Assembly (NCBI GenBank): GCA_031272515.1
Contig: JAISTR010000012.1
Location: 1-64,000 of the forward strand
Length of the DNA stretch: 64,000 bases
Source of the DNA: Erysipelotrichaceae bacterium
Lineage (GTDB): Bacteria > Bacillota_I > Bacilli_A > Erysipelotrichales > Erysipelotrichaceae
Direction of reading: 5' to 3'
In this document: positions 17,903 to 26,508 of the stretch, one piece after another
How the letters are laid out: every line of letters begins with the position of its first letter
Numbering within the stretch: position 1 is the first letter of the stretch
Position numbers and translations under genes: made by a program
The notes under the pieces: model-generated
Database searches by the model: none
What the model saw: only the letters and a program-made list of their open reading frames with translations
What the model was told of the DNA's origin: nothing

Positions 17903-19096
17903 TCACAGATAATCCTTGGATTCTTCCTGGGTACTAATGACAAGCGTCGTCATATCCGCCAGCGCCTTTTGTAATAAAGGCTGCCAGTCAAAGCGGTTCT
18001 CCTGATACAGGGCCTTTTTGACAGTAGGCTTGGTGACGGGGTTTTGCGGGGTGAAGATTGTGCAGCAGTCTTGATAAGGCAGGATGCTGGTTTCGTAGGT
18101 ACCGATTTTATAGGACTGCTGAATGATTTCAACCTTGTCCATGGAAATGCAGGGTCTTAGAATCGGAAAATTGGTGACCTCGTTGATGACCTGAATGCTC
18201 TGAATCGTCTGCGAGGCAACCTGTCCCAGCGATTCGCCAGAGACCAGGGCCAAACACTTATGCGAGGTCGCGATCTTCTCGCTGATGCGCACCATCATGC
18301 GCCGCAGGATGGTGATGGTATAGGACGGGTCGCAATGCTGGTTAATCGCCAGCTGCAGCTCTGTCAAATTCACGATATGCAGCCGCACAAAGCCCTGAAA
18401 GCCGCTGAGAATCCCCGCCAGCTTTTTGACTTTGTCCAAAGCCGCTTCTGAAGTATAGGGGGGTGAGGCAAAGTGCACAGCCTCCACCCAGACCCCGCGC
18501 TTCATGGTTAAAACCGCAGCGACCGGGGAGTCTATCCCTCCTGATAATAATAACAGAGCTTTGCCGCCGATGCCTACCGGAAAGCCACCGGCCCCGGCGA
18601 TGCTGCCCGCCATAATGTAGGTAAAGTCCCGCTGCACCTCCACGATGATTTTCAAATCCGGGTGATGGACATCGACCGTCATCTTTGTATTTGCCAGTAT
18701 TAAACCGGCACAATGCCGGTTGATGCCATCGGAATCCGGATAGAACAGCTTGTCATGGCGCCGTGCCATCATCTTGAAGGTTTTGGCACCGGTTTCTTTT
18801 TTGGCCAAAGCCAAAACCGCTTCGGCAATCACTTCCAAAACACTCTCCACCTTGATGGCAACCGAAAAGGAGGAAAGGCCAAAGACCCGCTGCAAGCGCT
18901 CGCTCACCGCTTCGCACTCTTCGCCATTGAGGCGGATGTAGAGGCGGTCATAGGTTTTCTCATAGGTCAGCCTGGGGAATTCTTTGAGCTGGTTTTTGGT
19001 ATTTTCACATAACCGGTTCACAAAATCCTTGCGGTTTTTGCCTTTGGTGGAAAGTTCACCATAACGGACCAGAATGACGGATGCTTCATAAGCCAT
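17903..19096 (-). CDS. thiI: tRNA 4-thiouridine synthase / sulfurtransferase ThiI
   Basis: 397 residues: ferredoxin-like domain and THUMP domain (about 1-165), then a PP-loop ATPase domain with LLLLSGGIDSPVAA near 180. It ends near residue 397 without a rhodanese extension, as in Gram-positive ThiI. It adenylates tRNA U8 and receives sulfur from a partner cysteine desulfurase. That partner is encoded directly upstream and the two genes overlap by 11 bases. SD AAGGAGAT lies inside the upstream gene. Motifs LVSGESLGQVASQT and PYQDCCTIFTP, typical of the family, are present. Confidence 0.95.
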   Translation of the reverse strand: MAYEASVILVRYGELSTKGKNRKDFVNRLCENTKNQLKEFPRLTYEKTYDRLYIRLNGEECEAVSERLQRVFGLSSFSVAIKVESVLEVIAEAVLALAKKETGAKTFKMMARRHDKLFYPDSDGINRHCAGLILANTKMTVDVHHPDLKIIVEVQRDFTYIMAGSIAGAGGFPVGIGGKALLLLSGGIDSPVAAVLTMKRGVWVEAVHFASPPYTSEAALDKVKKLAGILSGFQGFVRLHIVNLTELQLAINQHCDPSYTITILRRMMVRISEKIATSHKCLALVSGESLGQVASQTIQSIQVINEVTNFPILRPCISMDKVEIIQQSYKIGTYETSILPYQDCCTIFTPQNPVTKPTVKKALYQENRFDWQPLLQKALADMTTLVISTQEESKDYL

Positions 19097-20225
19097 AATG
19101 CGCTAAAATCTCCTTGTTTACTGCAATAAAGCGATCGATATCAGCCGGTTCTACCAAATGCGATAGCGAAACCCGGATGACATTTTGCCTCAGCTTTGGT
19201 TTGATTCCCATGGCAACCAGCACATGGGAATCACTGGTTTTTCTGGAGGAACAGGTACTCTTGGCACTGACCAGAAAGCCGGCTTTCTCCAAAGCATTCA
19301 TCCAGACTTCGCTGCTAAGCTTTAGATTTGCGATGCTGAGGATATAGGGACTGGCGTTATCAGGAGACAGGAAGATCACTTCATCCTTGAGCCCCTTTCG
19401 CAGTTTTTGATTCAGAGATGTAACATATTCAAAGTGCTCTGCCTGTTTTTCAAGGGCCAGCCGCAGGGTCTTGGCAAAAACGATGTTGACCAGGGCATTG
19501 CTGGTACCCCCGCGCAACCCCTCTTCCTGCTGTCCGGCACTAATCAGCGGCACCAGCGGCAGGTGCTTTTTTTTCAATAAGACACCGCTGCCTTTGAGCC
19601 CATAGATTTTATGGGCGGAAAGGCTAATCAAATCGGCATCCTTTACCTCACTCAGATCAATCTTGCCCAAAGCCTGCACACAGTCACAATGCAATAAGAC
19701 CCCGGGATACTCTCGTAATAGGGAAAGGATTTCCCGGATGGGCTCTAAGGTCCCGGTTTCATTGTTCACATATTGGATACTGACCAGGATGGTATCGGCT
19801 GTGAGGTTTTTTTTCAAAGCCTCCAGTTTCACGATTCCGTACTCATCCACAGGCAAATAGACGACCTCAAAGCCAAATACCTCCGCCAGCTGTTTGGCAC
19901 TGTTGAGTACCGAAGAGTGCTCAATGGCACTGACCAGAATCCTTCCGGGTTTTATTTGATGTAAAAAAGCAGTGCCCTTGAGTGCCAGGTTGTTGGCTTC
20001 ACTGGCACCGCTGGTAAAGATGACCTGATGCTTGGGCAAGCCCAATAGTTTTAGAATCTGCTGCCGGCTTTCCTCTTGCATCGTTTCAATCTGACGGCCG
20101 TCCTTATACAAAGAATCGCTGTTGGCAAAATATGCCTTCAGCAATCCTTCATAGGTTTGTCGTATTTCTGTATCCAGCGGCGTGGTGCTGGCATAATCCA
20201 AATAGCCCTTCAAGTCATTTGGCAC
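19086..20225 (-). CDS. Cysteine desulfurase (NifS/IscS family, NifZ type)
   Basis: 379-residue PLP enzyme that takes sulfur from cysteine. The PLP lysine is in SAHKIYGLKG near residue 202, the cofactor histidine in SAIEHSS near 100, and the catalytic cysteine in the loop STCSSRKTSDSHV near 323. The GTG start at 20225 has AAGGAGAAT 8 bases upstream. Overlaps ezrA upstream by 11 bases and thiI downstream by 11 bases. By analogy with Bacillus nifZ-thiI it most likely supplies sulfur for 4-thiouridine in tRNA rather than for general Fe-S assembly. Confidence 0.93.
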   Translation of the reverse strand: MPNDLKGYLDYASTTPLDTEIRQTYEGLLKAYFANSDSLYKDGRQIETMQEESRQQILKLLGLPKHQVIFTSGASEANNLALKGTAFLHQIKPGRILVSAIEHSSVLNSAKQLAEVFGFEVVYLPVDEYGIVKLEALKKNLTADTILVSIQYVNNETGTLEPIREILSLLREYPGVLLHCDCVQALGKIDLSEVKDADLISLSAHKIYGLKGSGVLLKKKHLPLVPLISAGQQEEGLRGGTSNALVNIVFAKTLRLALEKQAEHFEYVTSLNQKLRKGLKDEVIFLSPDNASPYILSIANLKLSSEVWMNALEKAGFLVSAKSTCSSRKTSDSHVLVAMGIKPKLRQNVIRVSLSHLVEPADIDRFIAVNKEILAHYGL

Positions 20226-21942
20226 TGCTCTGATTCTCCTTGATTAAATTCTCATAGGGTTCGCTGTGCACCTTCTCGATGGCGGCCACTGAGGTCTTCA
20301 GGGCCTGGGTGTATTCGCCATTGCGGAACGAGAGTTCCGCCCGGGTCAAATCAGAGTCGATGTCGCCGAAGGTTGAGCGGTAGCGGTTGCCAAAGACAAT
20401 CGCATCCTCAATCATGGTCGCCATCTTAATCAAATTATTGACATTTTTATAGAGGGTGTAGATGTAATCAATCGCCTCGTTGAGGGTCGCATTCAGCAGG
20501 GACAGGTTGAGGTCCTTCTCCTTGAGCAGGTCCTCCAGGGTATGCACATGCTTGTAGGCGGTGGCGATATCCCCTTCGCACTGGCGGGAGATATTGGGCA
20601 GGCGGTGGCGTTTGATCTGCACCTTGATTTCATTCAAAATCAAATGCAGTTTCAACAGCTGCTTGTGCGCCCGCTCTTCATCGCTGCGCACGCCGCTGAG
20701 CTTTTGATTGATCTCCGTGATTTCATCCAGCGACAGCTGCAAGGATTGCGACAGCTCCCGCAATTCCATCACGATTTCCGAAGCCGGGTGGTCGTTGCGC
20801 TGCATCTGCAAGCGTGCCAACTGTTCCTTGTATTTGATAATCTGATCGCTTTGCTGGGAGAGCATCTTCTGCTCAACCGAAAAGTCAAAGCGGTCCTTGA
20901 CCTTCTCATAGACCGACATCGATTCCTTGTAGGAAGTCTCAATCTGGGTCAGTTTATTGGCAGCTCCGGAGTAGTTGCGGTCCAGTTCATTGAACGCCTT
21001 CTCTTCCTTTTCCAACTGCTGGGTCAAAAGGGTCAAGCGCTCGCTGTTGTCCTTGAAGTGGCTCTCCACCTCACCGGTGTCGCCGCCCCGCAGGGTCGCC
21101 AGGTCATCCTTGAGCATCTGCCCAATCATTTCGAGGGTCTTGGGGACTTCCAAATGGTCGAGCATGACACCCTTCTGCTTGCAGCGTGAATATAACTGGC
21201 TCACCCGGTCGATTTCCTCGGGGATACCCATCTGCGCCCGTTGCAGTAAGCCGGGCAATTCATCAAAGATTTTGGACAGACTGGTGATGCAGTTGTCGAT
21301 TTGGGTTAGGGAATCTTCGGCATTGCCGAATTCGGAGGCAAACATCCACTCTTCAAAGGCGGAGAACTGCTTCTCGGCAATGGTAATCCGCTCTTCCAGG
21401 GCTTCCTCGGAAAAGCTGAGGGCGGCACGCTGATGATTGAAGCGGTCCTTGACTTCCCGGAAGCTGTCCTTGTATTGGTTTACCTGTTCCCTTAAAAGTG
21501 CTTCCTTCTCCAAAACCTCATCCAGCTGGGCATCGAGTTTTTTCACCGACTCACCCACCCGGTCCAGGGTTCCCTCGATATCAATCAAAAGGTTTTTGGC
21601 AACTTTGTTTTTGCCGGCACTGATGGCATCATCAAGGTCATTGAGAATGCTGGAAGCCTGTGCCAAATCCCCTTGTACGTATTCGAAATCCTCTTTGCAG
21701 AGCTCCACCTTCTCCACCACGGCTTCATTGACCCTGGCCAGGGCTACCGCCTTGTTGAGCTTAAAGGTCAAGGGAACGCTCTTGGCGTCGTTGTAGAGCA
21801 CTTCAAAATCAGCCATTTTTGCTCTGAGTTTCTTCTTCCGGGAATTGCGCGCAAGTAAAATAATAATCAGCAATATCAACAGAATACTCAGGGCGATGAT
21901 GGCGTAATGTATCGGTTGAAGTTGTTTCAGAAAAGCATCCAT
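20215..21942 (-). CDS. ezrA: Septation ring formation regulator EzrA
   Basis: 575 residues: a short outside N-terminus, one membrane helix (about 14-32), a basic stop-transfer segment (RNSRKKKLRAK) and about 530 residues of continuous coiled coil with spectrin-like repeats, as in EzrA. It binds FtsZ and tunes Z-ring assembly and coordinates wall synthesis. Length fits the family. Placement between rpsD (divergent) and nifZ-thiI is the Bacillus arrangement. Ribosome site GGAGGATTTGTA before the ATG at 21942. Confidence 0.95.
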   Translation of the reverse strand: MDAFLKQLQPIHYAIIALSILLILLIIILLARNSRKKKLRAKMADFEVLYNDAKSVPLTFKLNKAVALARVNEAVVEKVELCKEDFEYVQGDLAQASSILNDLDDAISAGKNKVAKNLLIDIEGTLDRVGESVKKLDAQLDEVLEKEALLREQVNQYKDSFREVKDRFNHQRAALSFSEEALEERITIAEKQFSAFEEWMFASEFGNAEDSLTQIDNCITSLSKIFDELPGLLQRAQMGIPEEIDRVSQLYSRCKQKGVMLDHLEVPKTLEMIGQMLKDDLATLRGGDTGEVESHFKDNSERLTLLTQQLEKEEKAFNELDRNYSGAANKLTQIETSYKESMSVYEKVKDRFDFSVEQKMLSQQSDQIIKYKEQLARLQMQRNDHPASEIVMELRELSQSLQLSLDEITEINQKLSGVRSDEERAHKQLLKLHLILNEIKVQIKRHRLPNISRQCEGDIATAYKHVHTLEDLLKEKDLNLSLLNATLNEAIDYIYTLYKNVNNLIKMATMIEDAIVFGNRYRSTFGDIDSDLTRAELSFRNGEYTQALKTSVAAIEKVHSEPYENLIKENQSSAK

Positions 21943-21966
21943 TACAAATCCTCCGTGAACAACGTT

Positions 21967-21975
21967 ATTGTATCA
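21967..21975 (-). promoter_or_regulatory. Extended -10 promoter of the ezrA cluster
   Basis: TGATACAAT on the minus strand, 25 bases upstream of the ezrA start codon. No good -35 box at the normal distance, so the TG extension would have to make up for it. Confidence 0.55.
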
Positions 21976-22027
21976 CAAAGAAGCTGATTTGGATTGTCTG
22001 CCAAAAAACTTCTCACGCAATAAAATG

Positions 22028-22056
22028 AAAAGGCAGAGCCGTTGCGCTCTGCCTTT
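22028..22056 (-). terminator. Terminator after the gene at 22074-22367
   Basis: Inverted repeat AAAGGCAGAGC / GCTCTGCCTTT with a five-base loop. On the minus strand the 3' arm ends in TTTTC; it isolates ezrA from the upstream hypothetical genes. Confidence 0.75.
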
Positions 22057-22073
22057 ACCTTTTTCATTAGAGT

Positions 22074-22367
22074 TTAGACATTTTGGTCCTCTTCGATTAT
22101 AGAGAAACCTTTTTTTATAATTGCATCGTATATCTTCGCAGCATCGCTATCAGGATTGCCATTCTTTTCCTTCAAAAACGCAAATACCTCATAGTGTCTG
22201 TCATTTTCCCAATCCTGACAGCACACAATGAGTTTTTCATTGATTTTCGTAATAAGGTATCCGGCTGAACTAATTGAAAAATTGCCCTTCTTTAGAAGTT
22301 CATATGGTCTAGCGCTATATCGGTACAAAAAATCCAGATCACTTCTTGTTTTGTTCATCATATGCAT
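22074..22367 (-). CDS. Hypothetical protein, about 97 residues
   Basis: A small soluble protein with no signal peptide or membrane helix and no family I recognise. Mixed alpha/beta by eye; two adjacent cysteines (VCCQDW near residue 50). Three ATG codons lie in frame at the start (22367, 22361, 22358); GGAGAAGGA sits just before them, and the exact start cannot be decided. The gene is AT-rich compared with ezrA and rpsD and lies with the next gene between two core loci, which suggests an acquired pair. Terminator downstream at 22028-22056. Confidence 0.7.
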   Translation of the reverse strand: MHMMNKTRSDLDFLYRYSARPYELLKKGNFSISSAGYLITKINEKLIVCCQDWENDRHYEVFAFLKEKNGNPDSDAAKIYDAIIKKGFSIIEEDQNV

Positions 22368-22415
22368 CCTTCTCCAACCTTTGTCTTTACTCAGTATAGC
22401 ATAACAAGCCTTTCT

Positions 22416-23264
22416 TCATTTCTTGTTTGGTTCCTTTTGAAACAATTTTAATTCAATTTCAGATATTGTTTTAGGTTGTTCAGCGGTTCTCATAGCCTCA
22501 ATCCGGTAGGATGAAATCAGGTTATTAAAGGTATTAAAAAAATATCCAAATAAATCAGATACAATACTCTTGCCATCATCATCCGGAAAAAAGAGCTTTG
22601 ACTCTAAAAATCCCATGGCGACTGAATGCAGTTCTGTTTTATTGTTAATATCAACAAACCGATTCAGTAAATCACAAAGTTCAGAAATAGCTTTGTCGCA
22701 TTTTTCCAATATACATTCGGCACCGCTATCTTTATCAGGATGATACTTTGAGAACAGAATCATTCTGCCAAACGATTTCTCAAAAACAGGTTTAATAGCC
22801 TTTTCAAAATCGCTCAGTTTTCCAGGTTTCTTTGGTATAGCAGTTGCGTCTTCAAACATCGGCTTAAGATAATTCATGAATAATTTATGTGTTAATTCAG
22901 TAAACTCCGAAAGATAATCAATAATCTCCTGTATATCTTTAAGGGTAATTTCCCGCTTAAATACATCCCAGGACTGTCTGCGCTGCCTCTCTGCCTGGAT
23001 ATTTGCCTGTTTTCTTGACTCACTGAGCTGATAGGAAACAGTCACTCCTCCAATTAAAAACCCGATAAAGGTCATAAAGCTGCTCAAAAAGGCCAACCAG
23101 ACTGTCCGGTTTTCCAGATCCACAAGACTCTTGTTCGCAAAAACAAACCAAATTGCTATAAAACCCGCAATGAATAGAACAAAGAGAATAAACAAACCAG
23201 CTTTTTTTACATTTTTCTTCCAATTTAAGCAACTTGTAAAGAACTTTTGCGCAGTTTTCGCCAT
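22416..23264 (-). CDS. Hypothetical membrane protein with cytosolic helical domain
   Basis: 282 residues. Two membrane helices (about 22-44 and 55-77) are joined by a short loop, so both ends are in the cytosol. After them comes a charged helix (SESRKQANIQAERQRRQSW) and about 170 residues of helical soluble domain with no motif I know. SD GGAGAGATAA before the ATG. Codon and base use are AT-rich like the neighbouring small gene. Two-helix membrane anchors followed by a cytosolic domain of this kind occur in accessory and defence-associated proteins, but nothing here shows such a role. Confidence 0.75.
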   Translation of the reverse strand: MAKTAQKFFTSCLNWKKNVKKAGLFILFVLFIAGFIAIWFVFANKSLVDLENRTVWLAFLSSFMTFIGFLIGGVTVSYQLSESRKQANIQAERQRRQSWDVFKREITLKDIQEIIDYLSEFTELTHKLFMNYLKPMFEDATAIPKKPGKLSDFEKAIKPVFEKSFGRMILFSKYHPDKDSGAECILEKCDKAISELCDLLNRFVDINNKTELHSVAMGFLESKLFFPDDDGKSIVSDLFGYFFNTFNNLISSYRIEAMRTAEQPKTISEIELKLFQKEPNKK

Positions 23265-23447
23265 TTATCTCTCTCCTTTTATGATATTCTTATTAAAATT
23301 TAATTATATAATTGTATTCTCTTTCATGCAACCGGTAATTTTTTTTAATTTCTTTCGTTACTTATGGACATGCAGTTCACATAAAGTTGGGCATTTTCGT
23401 ATAAGATTAACACAAATCAACTCTGTATGCTTATTTCCCACAGGAAT
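23265..23447. other. AT-rich spacer upstream of rpsD
   Basis: No supported gene or clear structure. It separates the divergent hypothetical gene at 22416-23264 from the rpsD promoter and may hold the minus-strand promoter of that gene, which I could not place with confidence. Confidence 0.4.
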
Positions 23448-23477
23448 TTGACAAAGATACAGCGATTTTGTTATTAT
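23448..23477 (+). promoter_or_regulatory. Sigma-A promoter of rpsD
   Basis: TTGACA (23448-23453), 18 bases, TATTAT (23472-23477). Transcription should start near 23484, leaving a leader of about 140 bases. Confidence 0.8.
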
Positions 23478-23483
23478 TTACAA

Positions 23484-23617
23484 GCGTTATCGGCAGCATA
23501 CCACAGTGTGTTCCCAAGCGCTGATCCCCTACGGGTAGCAAAGTAACCCTGCTGCAAGGGCGAAATCATCGGATCAGCACCGGCCACAGGTGCGGTACTG
23601 TTGGTTGCCAACAAGGA
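23484..23617 (+). promoter_or_regulatory. Structured 5' leader of rpsD (candidate S4 autoregulatory site)
   Basis: The leader is GC-rich against an AT-rich background and can fold: CTGATCC (23521-23527) pairs with GGATCAG (23571-23577) around an inner hairpin, then GCACC/GGTGC and GTTGG/CCAAC hairpins follow up to the ribosome site. In Bacillus, S4 binds its own rpsD leader to repress translation; this is the likely role here, but the exact fold is my reading by eye. Confidence 0.6.
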
Positions 23618-23625
23618 GGAAAACG

Positions 23626-24228
23626 ATGGCACGCTTAAAAGAACCTGTTTGGAAGACCTCCCGGCGCTTGAGCTTCTCTGTGCTCGAAACCGGTCAGGAA
23701 CTTCGCAAACGCAATTACGCCCCGGGCCAACATGGCAATAACCGCCGGGCGAAGTTATCAAACTACGCTTTGCAGTTACGGGAAAAACAAAGAATCAGAT
23801 TTCTCTACGGTGTAACCGAACGTCAGTTCTACAACACCTTCGAGAAAGCCCAGAAGATGAAAGGTGTTACCGGCTACAATTTCCTGGTGTTACTGGAATC
23901 CCGGCTGGACAACATCGTCTACCGTCTCAACCTGTCCCGCACCCGCCGCGGTGCCAGACAATTGGTCAACCATGGCCACATCCTGGTGGATGGCAAGAAG
24001 GTCAATATTCCTTCCTACATTGTCTCCCCGGGTCAAACCATTGAAGTCAAGGAAGGCATGAAGAACAACCCGGCCGTCCTCGACGCCCTACAGGCGACGG
24101 TCAGCACCCTGGCCTTCGTCGAAATCGACCGCGAGAATAAAAAAGGCAAGTATATCCGCCATCCGGAACGGATGGAACTCAATCAGGAAATCAACGAAGC
24201 ACTGGTCGTTGAATTCTACAACCGTTAG
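23626..24228 (+). CDS. rpsD: 30S ribosomal protein S4
   Basis: 200 residues. N-terminal region without the zinc cysteines found in C+ forms, then the S4 RNA-binding domain ([21 protein letters not shown]... [14 protein letters not shown]), as usual for Firmicutes. Primary 16S rRNA binder and, in Bacillus, repressor of its own mRNA. The ATG at 23626 follows AAGGAGGAAAACG; an upstream ATG in frame lies inside the leader structure and is not used. It is the only ribosomal protein gene on the plus strand here and forms its own unit with a promoter and a terminator. Confidence 0.97.
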   Translation: MARLKEPVWKTSRRLSFSVLETGQELRKRNYAPGQHGNNRRAKLSNYALQLREKQRIRFLYGVTERQFYNTFEKAQKMKGVTGYNFLVLLESRLDNIVYRLNLSRTRRGARQLVNHGHILVDGKKVNIPSYIVSPGQTIEVKEGMKNNPAVLDALQATVSTLAFVEIDRENKKGKYIRHPERMELNQEINEALVVEFYNR

Positions 24229-24230
24229 GA

Positions 24231-24260
24231 CACAAAAGCAGGAAAACTCCTGCTTTTGTT
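24231..24260 (+). terminator. Terminator of rpsD
   Basis: ACAAAAGCAGG-AAAACT-CCTGCTTTTGT followed by TTG; 11-bp stem directly after the rpsD stop. Confidence 0.85.
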
Positions 24261-24288
24261 TGACTTTAACGTTCTTCCTTTGTATGAT
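24260..24288 (+). promoter_or_regulatory. Sigma-A promoter of the gene at 24318
   Basis: TTGACT (24260-24265), 17 bases, TATGAT (24283-24288) with TG in front of the -10. The -35 overlaps the tail of the rpsD terminator. Confidence 0.75.
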
Positions 24289-24317
24289 TCTATTAAAGAA
24301 GCGGGGGTAATACAGAA

Positions 24318-24872
24318 ATGAGTGATTTTAATGGTTCACTTCGTAAACGTAAAAATCTGAAACCGAACATCATTCTTCTGAGTGTGCTGTTTTTTATTTT
24401 TTTGGCCTTTCCATTCGGTTTTCTTTTTTATGTCATCTTTCAGGGGCGCAGTGATGTCTGGTACTCACCCAACCTTATCTTTATCATCGGCTTATTCATC
24501 CTGGTACTGATATTCAAGGAAGTGATTCGGGTCGGTATCTGGACCGCACTGGACCGGGAAGTCGACTTCGTGGATTTTAGGGTCTCCCTGCGGCAAACCG
24601 TGACCTTTGTCTACAACACCAAAGTCACACGCATGAGTGCCTACCGGTTGGGAATCCTTTTACCGGGTTTGATTCTGGGAGTCGCGTTAATTCTCTATTC
24701 GTTTCTTTCCGCCAATCTGTATATGCTCGCTGCCGGCATCTTCGCGCTTTCCACATCACTCAAGGATGCCGTGATCTTCATCTCCTTGTTACGTGAAAAA
24801 CCGGATTCCCTGATTGAGGACCCGGTCAATGAACCTTACTGCTATATTCTGGAAGAGGAAATCAGCGCTTAA
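24318..24872 (+). CDS. DUF3267-like membrane protein without the HExxH motif
   Basis: 184 residues with four membrane helices (about 18-41, 52-70, 110-128, 131-150). The C-terminal half has the order seen in DUF3267 putative zincin peptidases: YRLGILLPGLILGVAL, then a helix and ...SLKDAVIFISLLREKPDSLIEDPVNEPYCYIL, against the family's GD...D-H-P...GCYV. At the place of the HExxH zinc motif this protein reads K67-E-V-I-R71, and the usual DHP is DPV. So it keeps the fold layout but lacks metal ligands. Assignment is by eye. Converges with murJ and overlaps it by 11 bases. Confidence 0.7.
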   Translation: MSDFNGSLRKRKNLKPNIILLSVLFFIFLAFPFGFLFYVIFQGRSDVWYSPNLIFIIGLFILVLIFKEVIRVGIWTALDREVDFVDFRVSLRQTVTFVYNTKVTRMSAYRLGILLPGLILGVALILYSFLSANLYMLAAGIFALSTSLKDAVIFISLLREKPDSLIEDPVNEPYCYILEEEISA

Positions 24873-26508
24873 TCAGGCGTTTGAACAAGCGCCAGATACC
24901 GGTATGCAAAATCTGCTGGGGAAGACCCAATAACTGGGTGACCCCCAGATACACCAGCATGCCAACCAGCCCGTACCCGGCCAATACCGCCAGCGATACC
25001 AGGCGGGAGGAAATGGTGGTTATACTAATCAGCATCCGGCAGGCTTGTAAAGCCAGGGCCATGGCGCCAATTCCCAATGACATCTTGGCAATACGCCCGA
25101 GAGTTTCATGAAAGGTAATGCCAAAGCGCTTGCGCATGATGTACAGGTCAATAGTAATGATAAACAGGCTGGCAGTGGAGCTGGAAGTAACCGCCCCGCT
25201 GTAGCCGAAAAGGGTTATAAAAGGAATCGTAATGACAAAGTTGAGGATAAAGCCAGCCGCCAGAATCATCAGGCTGGTTTTTCTTTGGCGCAAGGCCAGC
25301 ATCAGGTTATTGAAGACCGGGGAGATCATCCCGAAAAAGCCCAAAAGCGCACACCAGCGCGTGACCTCACCGCCCAATTGCCAGGAAGACGACTTGCCAA
25401 AGAGCACATAGTAGAGCTCCTGGGGAATTAATACCAGAAAGAAAACCAGGGGCAGGCCGATATAGAGCACGGTTTCCACCGCTTCCCTGGCCAATTGCTG
25501 GATTTTTGTACGGTCCTTCTGTTCAAAGGCGACCGTCACAAAGGGAATGATGGCGGCGCTGAAACCCGGCGCCAGGACTTGCGGAATTGAGGTGATTTTA
25601 TTGGCAGTCAGCGAAAGCATGGAATCCAAAAGCTTGATCTCTTCAATGGTCTCCAGATGGCGGTTGTCCATCGCCTTTTCAAACAGGGCAAAGTTGGTCA
25701 TGGTGGTGGCAGTCCCCAAAAAGGTCACCGCCAGATAAGGCAGGGCGAACATGAAAAGCTCCTTGAGCAACTCCCTGCGCTCGGGTGAACCAACCGTCTG
25801 GCTATTAGCCAGGTCCTTGACCTCCCGCGCCCTTTTGCCCGCAAAGAACACCATGTGGATGATGGCGACCACGGCGGAAAAGGAAGTGGAACCGACTGCA
25901 ACATAAACCCCCCAGATGCGGTCCATATCCAGCACATACACAACAAAAGCCCCCATACCCAGTAAGAAGGCAATGCGGGCAACCTGTTCCAGCACCTGGG
26001 AAAACGCATAGGCCTTGAATTCCTTGAACCCCTGGATAAAGCCCCGGTAGGAACTCAGCAAGGGAACCGCAAAGACCGCCAGGGAGATAATCACAAAGAC
26101 GTTTTGCATCTTCTTGAGGTCTTCCGGACTGATCTGGCTGGACATTACCAGCCTGGAAATCCAGGGTGAACAAAGGATGACCAGCGATGCCATGATGCAG
26201 CCAAAAAAAGCCAGGACCGCTGTTGAGAGCTTGCGGATTAACAAGACGCTTTTATAGTCTTCCCGGGCCAGATACTTGGATACCAAAGCGGCAATTGCCA
26301 TCGGAATCCCGGCTAAGGAGATGGTCAGTACATAGTCGTAGAGGTTGTAGGCTTTCCCATAGTAGACGGTATTTGCCTCCCCGACAATCTGCTGGAACGG
26401 GGACATATAAAAAATCCCCAAAGCCTTGGTCAAAAAGATTCCGGCGGAACTCGTGAGTCCGCCGGCAATCAGGGATTGTTTCTGCGCTTGTGTGACCCTC
26501 TTCTCCAT
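24862..26508 (-). CDS. murJ: MurJ/SpoVB-type lipid II flippase (MOP superfamily)
   Basis: 548 residues with about 14 membrane helices, of the YtgP/SpoVB branch of the MOP superfamily. Typical features: GLTSSAGIFLTKALGIFYMSPF at the N-terminus, GKAYNLYDYVLTISLAGIPMAIAALVSKY near residue 50, and FSAAIIPFVTVAFEQ in the second half. It most likely flips lipid II for peptidoglycan synthesis; a spore-specific SpoVB role is possible but less likely for this gene order. Its start follows the stop of the lipoprotein gene at 26509 without a gap, and the transcript comes from the tyrS T-box promoter. Confidence 0.88.
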   Translation of the reverse strand: MEKRVTQAQKQSLIAGGLTSSAGIFLTKALGIFYMSPFQQIVGEANTVYYGKAYNLYDYVLTISLAGIPMAIAALVSKYLAREDYKSVLLIRKLSTAVLAFFGCIMASLVILCSPWISRLVMSSQISPEDLKKMQNVFVIISLAVFAVPLLSSYRGFIQGFKEFKAYAFSQVLEQVARIAFLLGMGAFVVYVLDMDRIWGVYVAVGSTSFSAVVAIIHMVFFAGKRAREVKDLANSQTVGSPERRELLKELFMFALPYLAVTFLGTATTMTNFALFEKAMDNRHLETIEEIKLLDSMLSLTANKITSIPQVLAPGFSAAIIPFVTVAFEQKDRTKIQQLAREAVETVLYIGLPLVFFLVLIPQELYYVLFGKSSSWQLGGEVTRWCALLGFFGMISPVFNNLMLALRQRKTSLMILAAGFILNFVITIPFITLFGYSGAVTSSSTASLFIITIDLYIMRKRFGITFHETLGRIAKMSLGIGAMALALQACRMLISITTISSRLVSLAVLAGYGLVGMLVYLGVTQLLGLPQQILHTGIWRLFKRLIKR

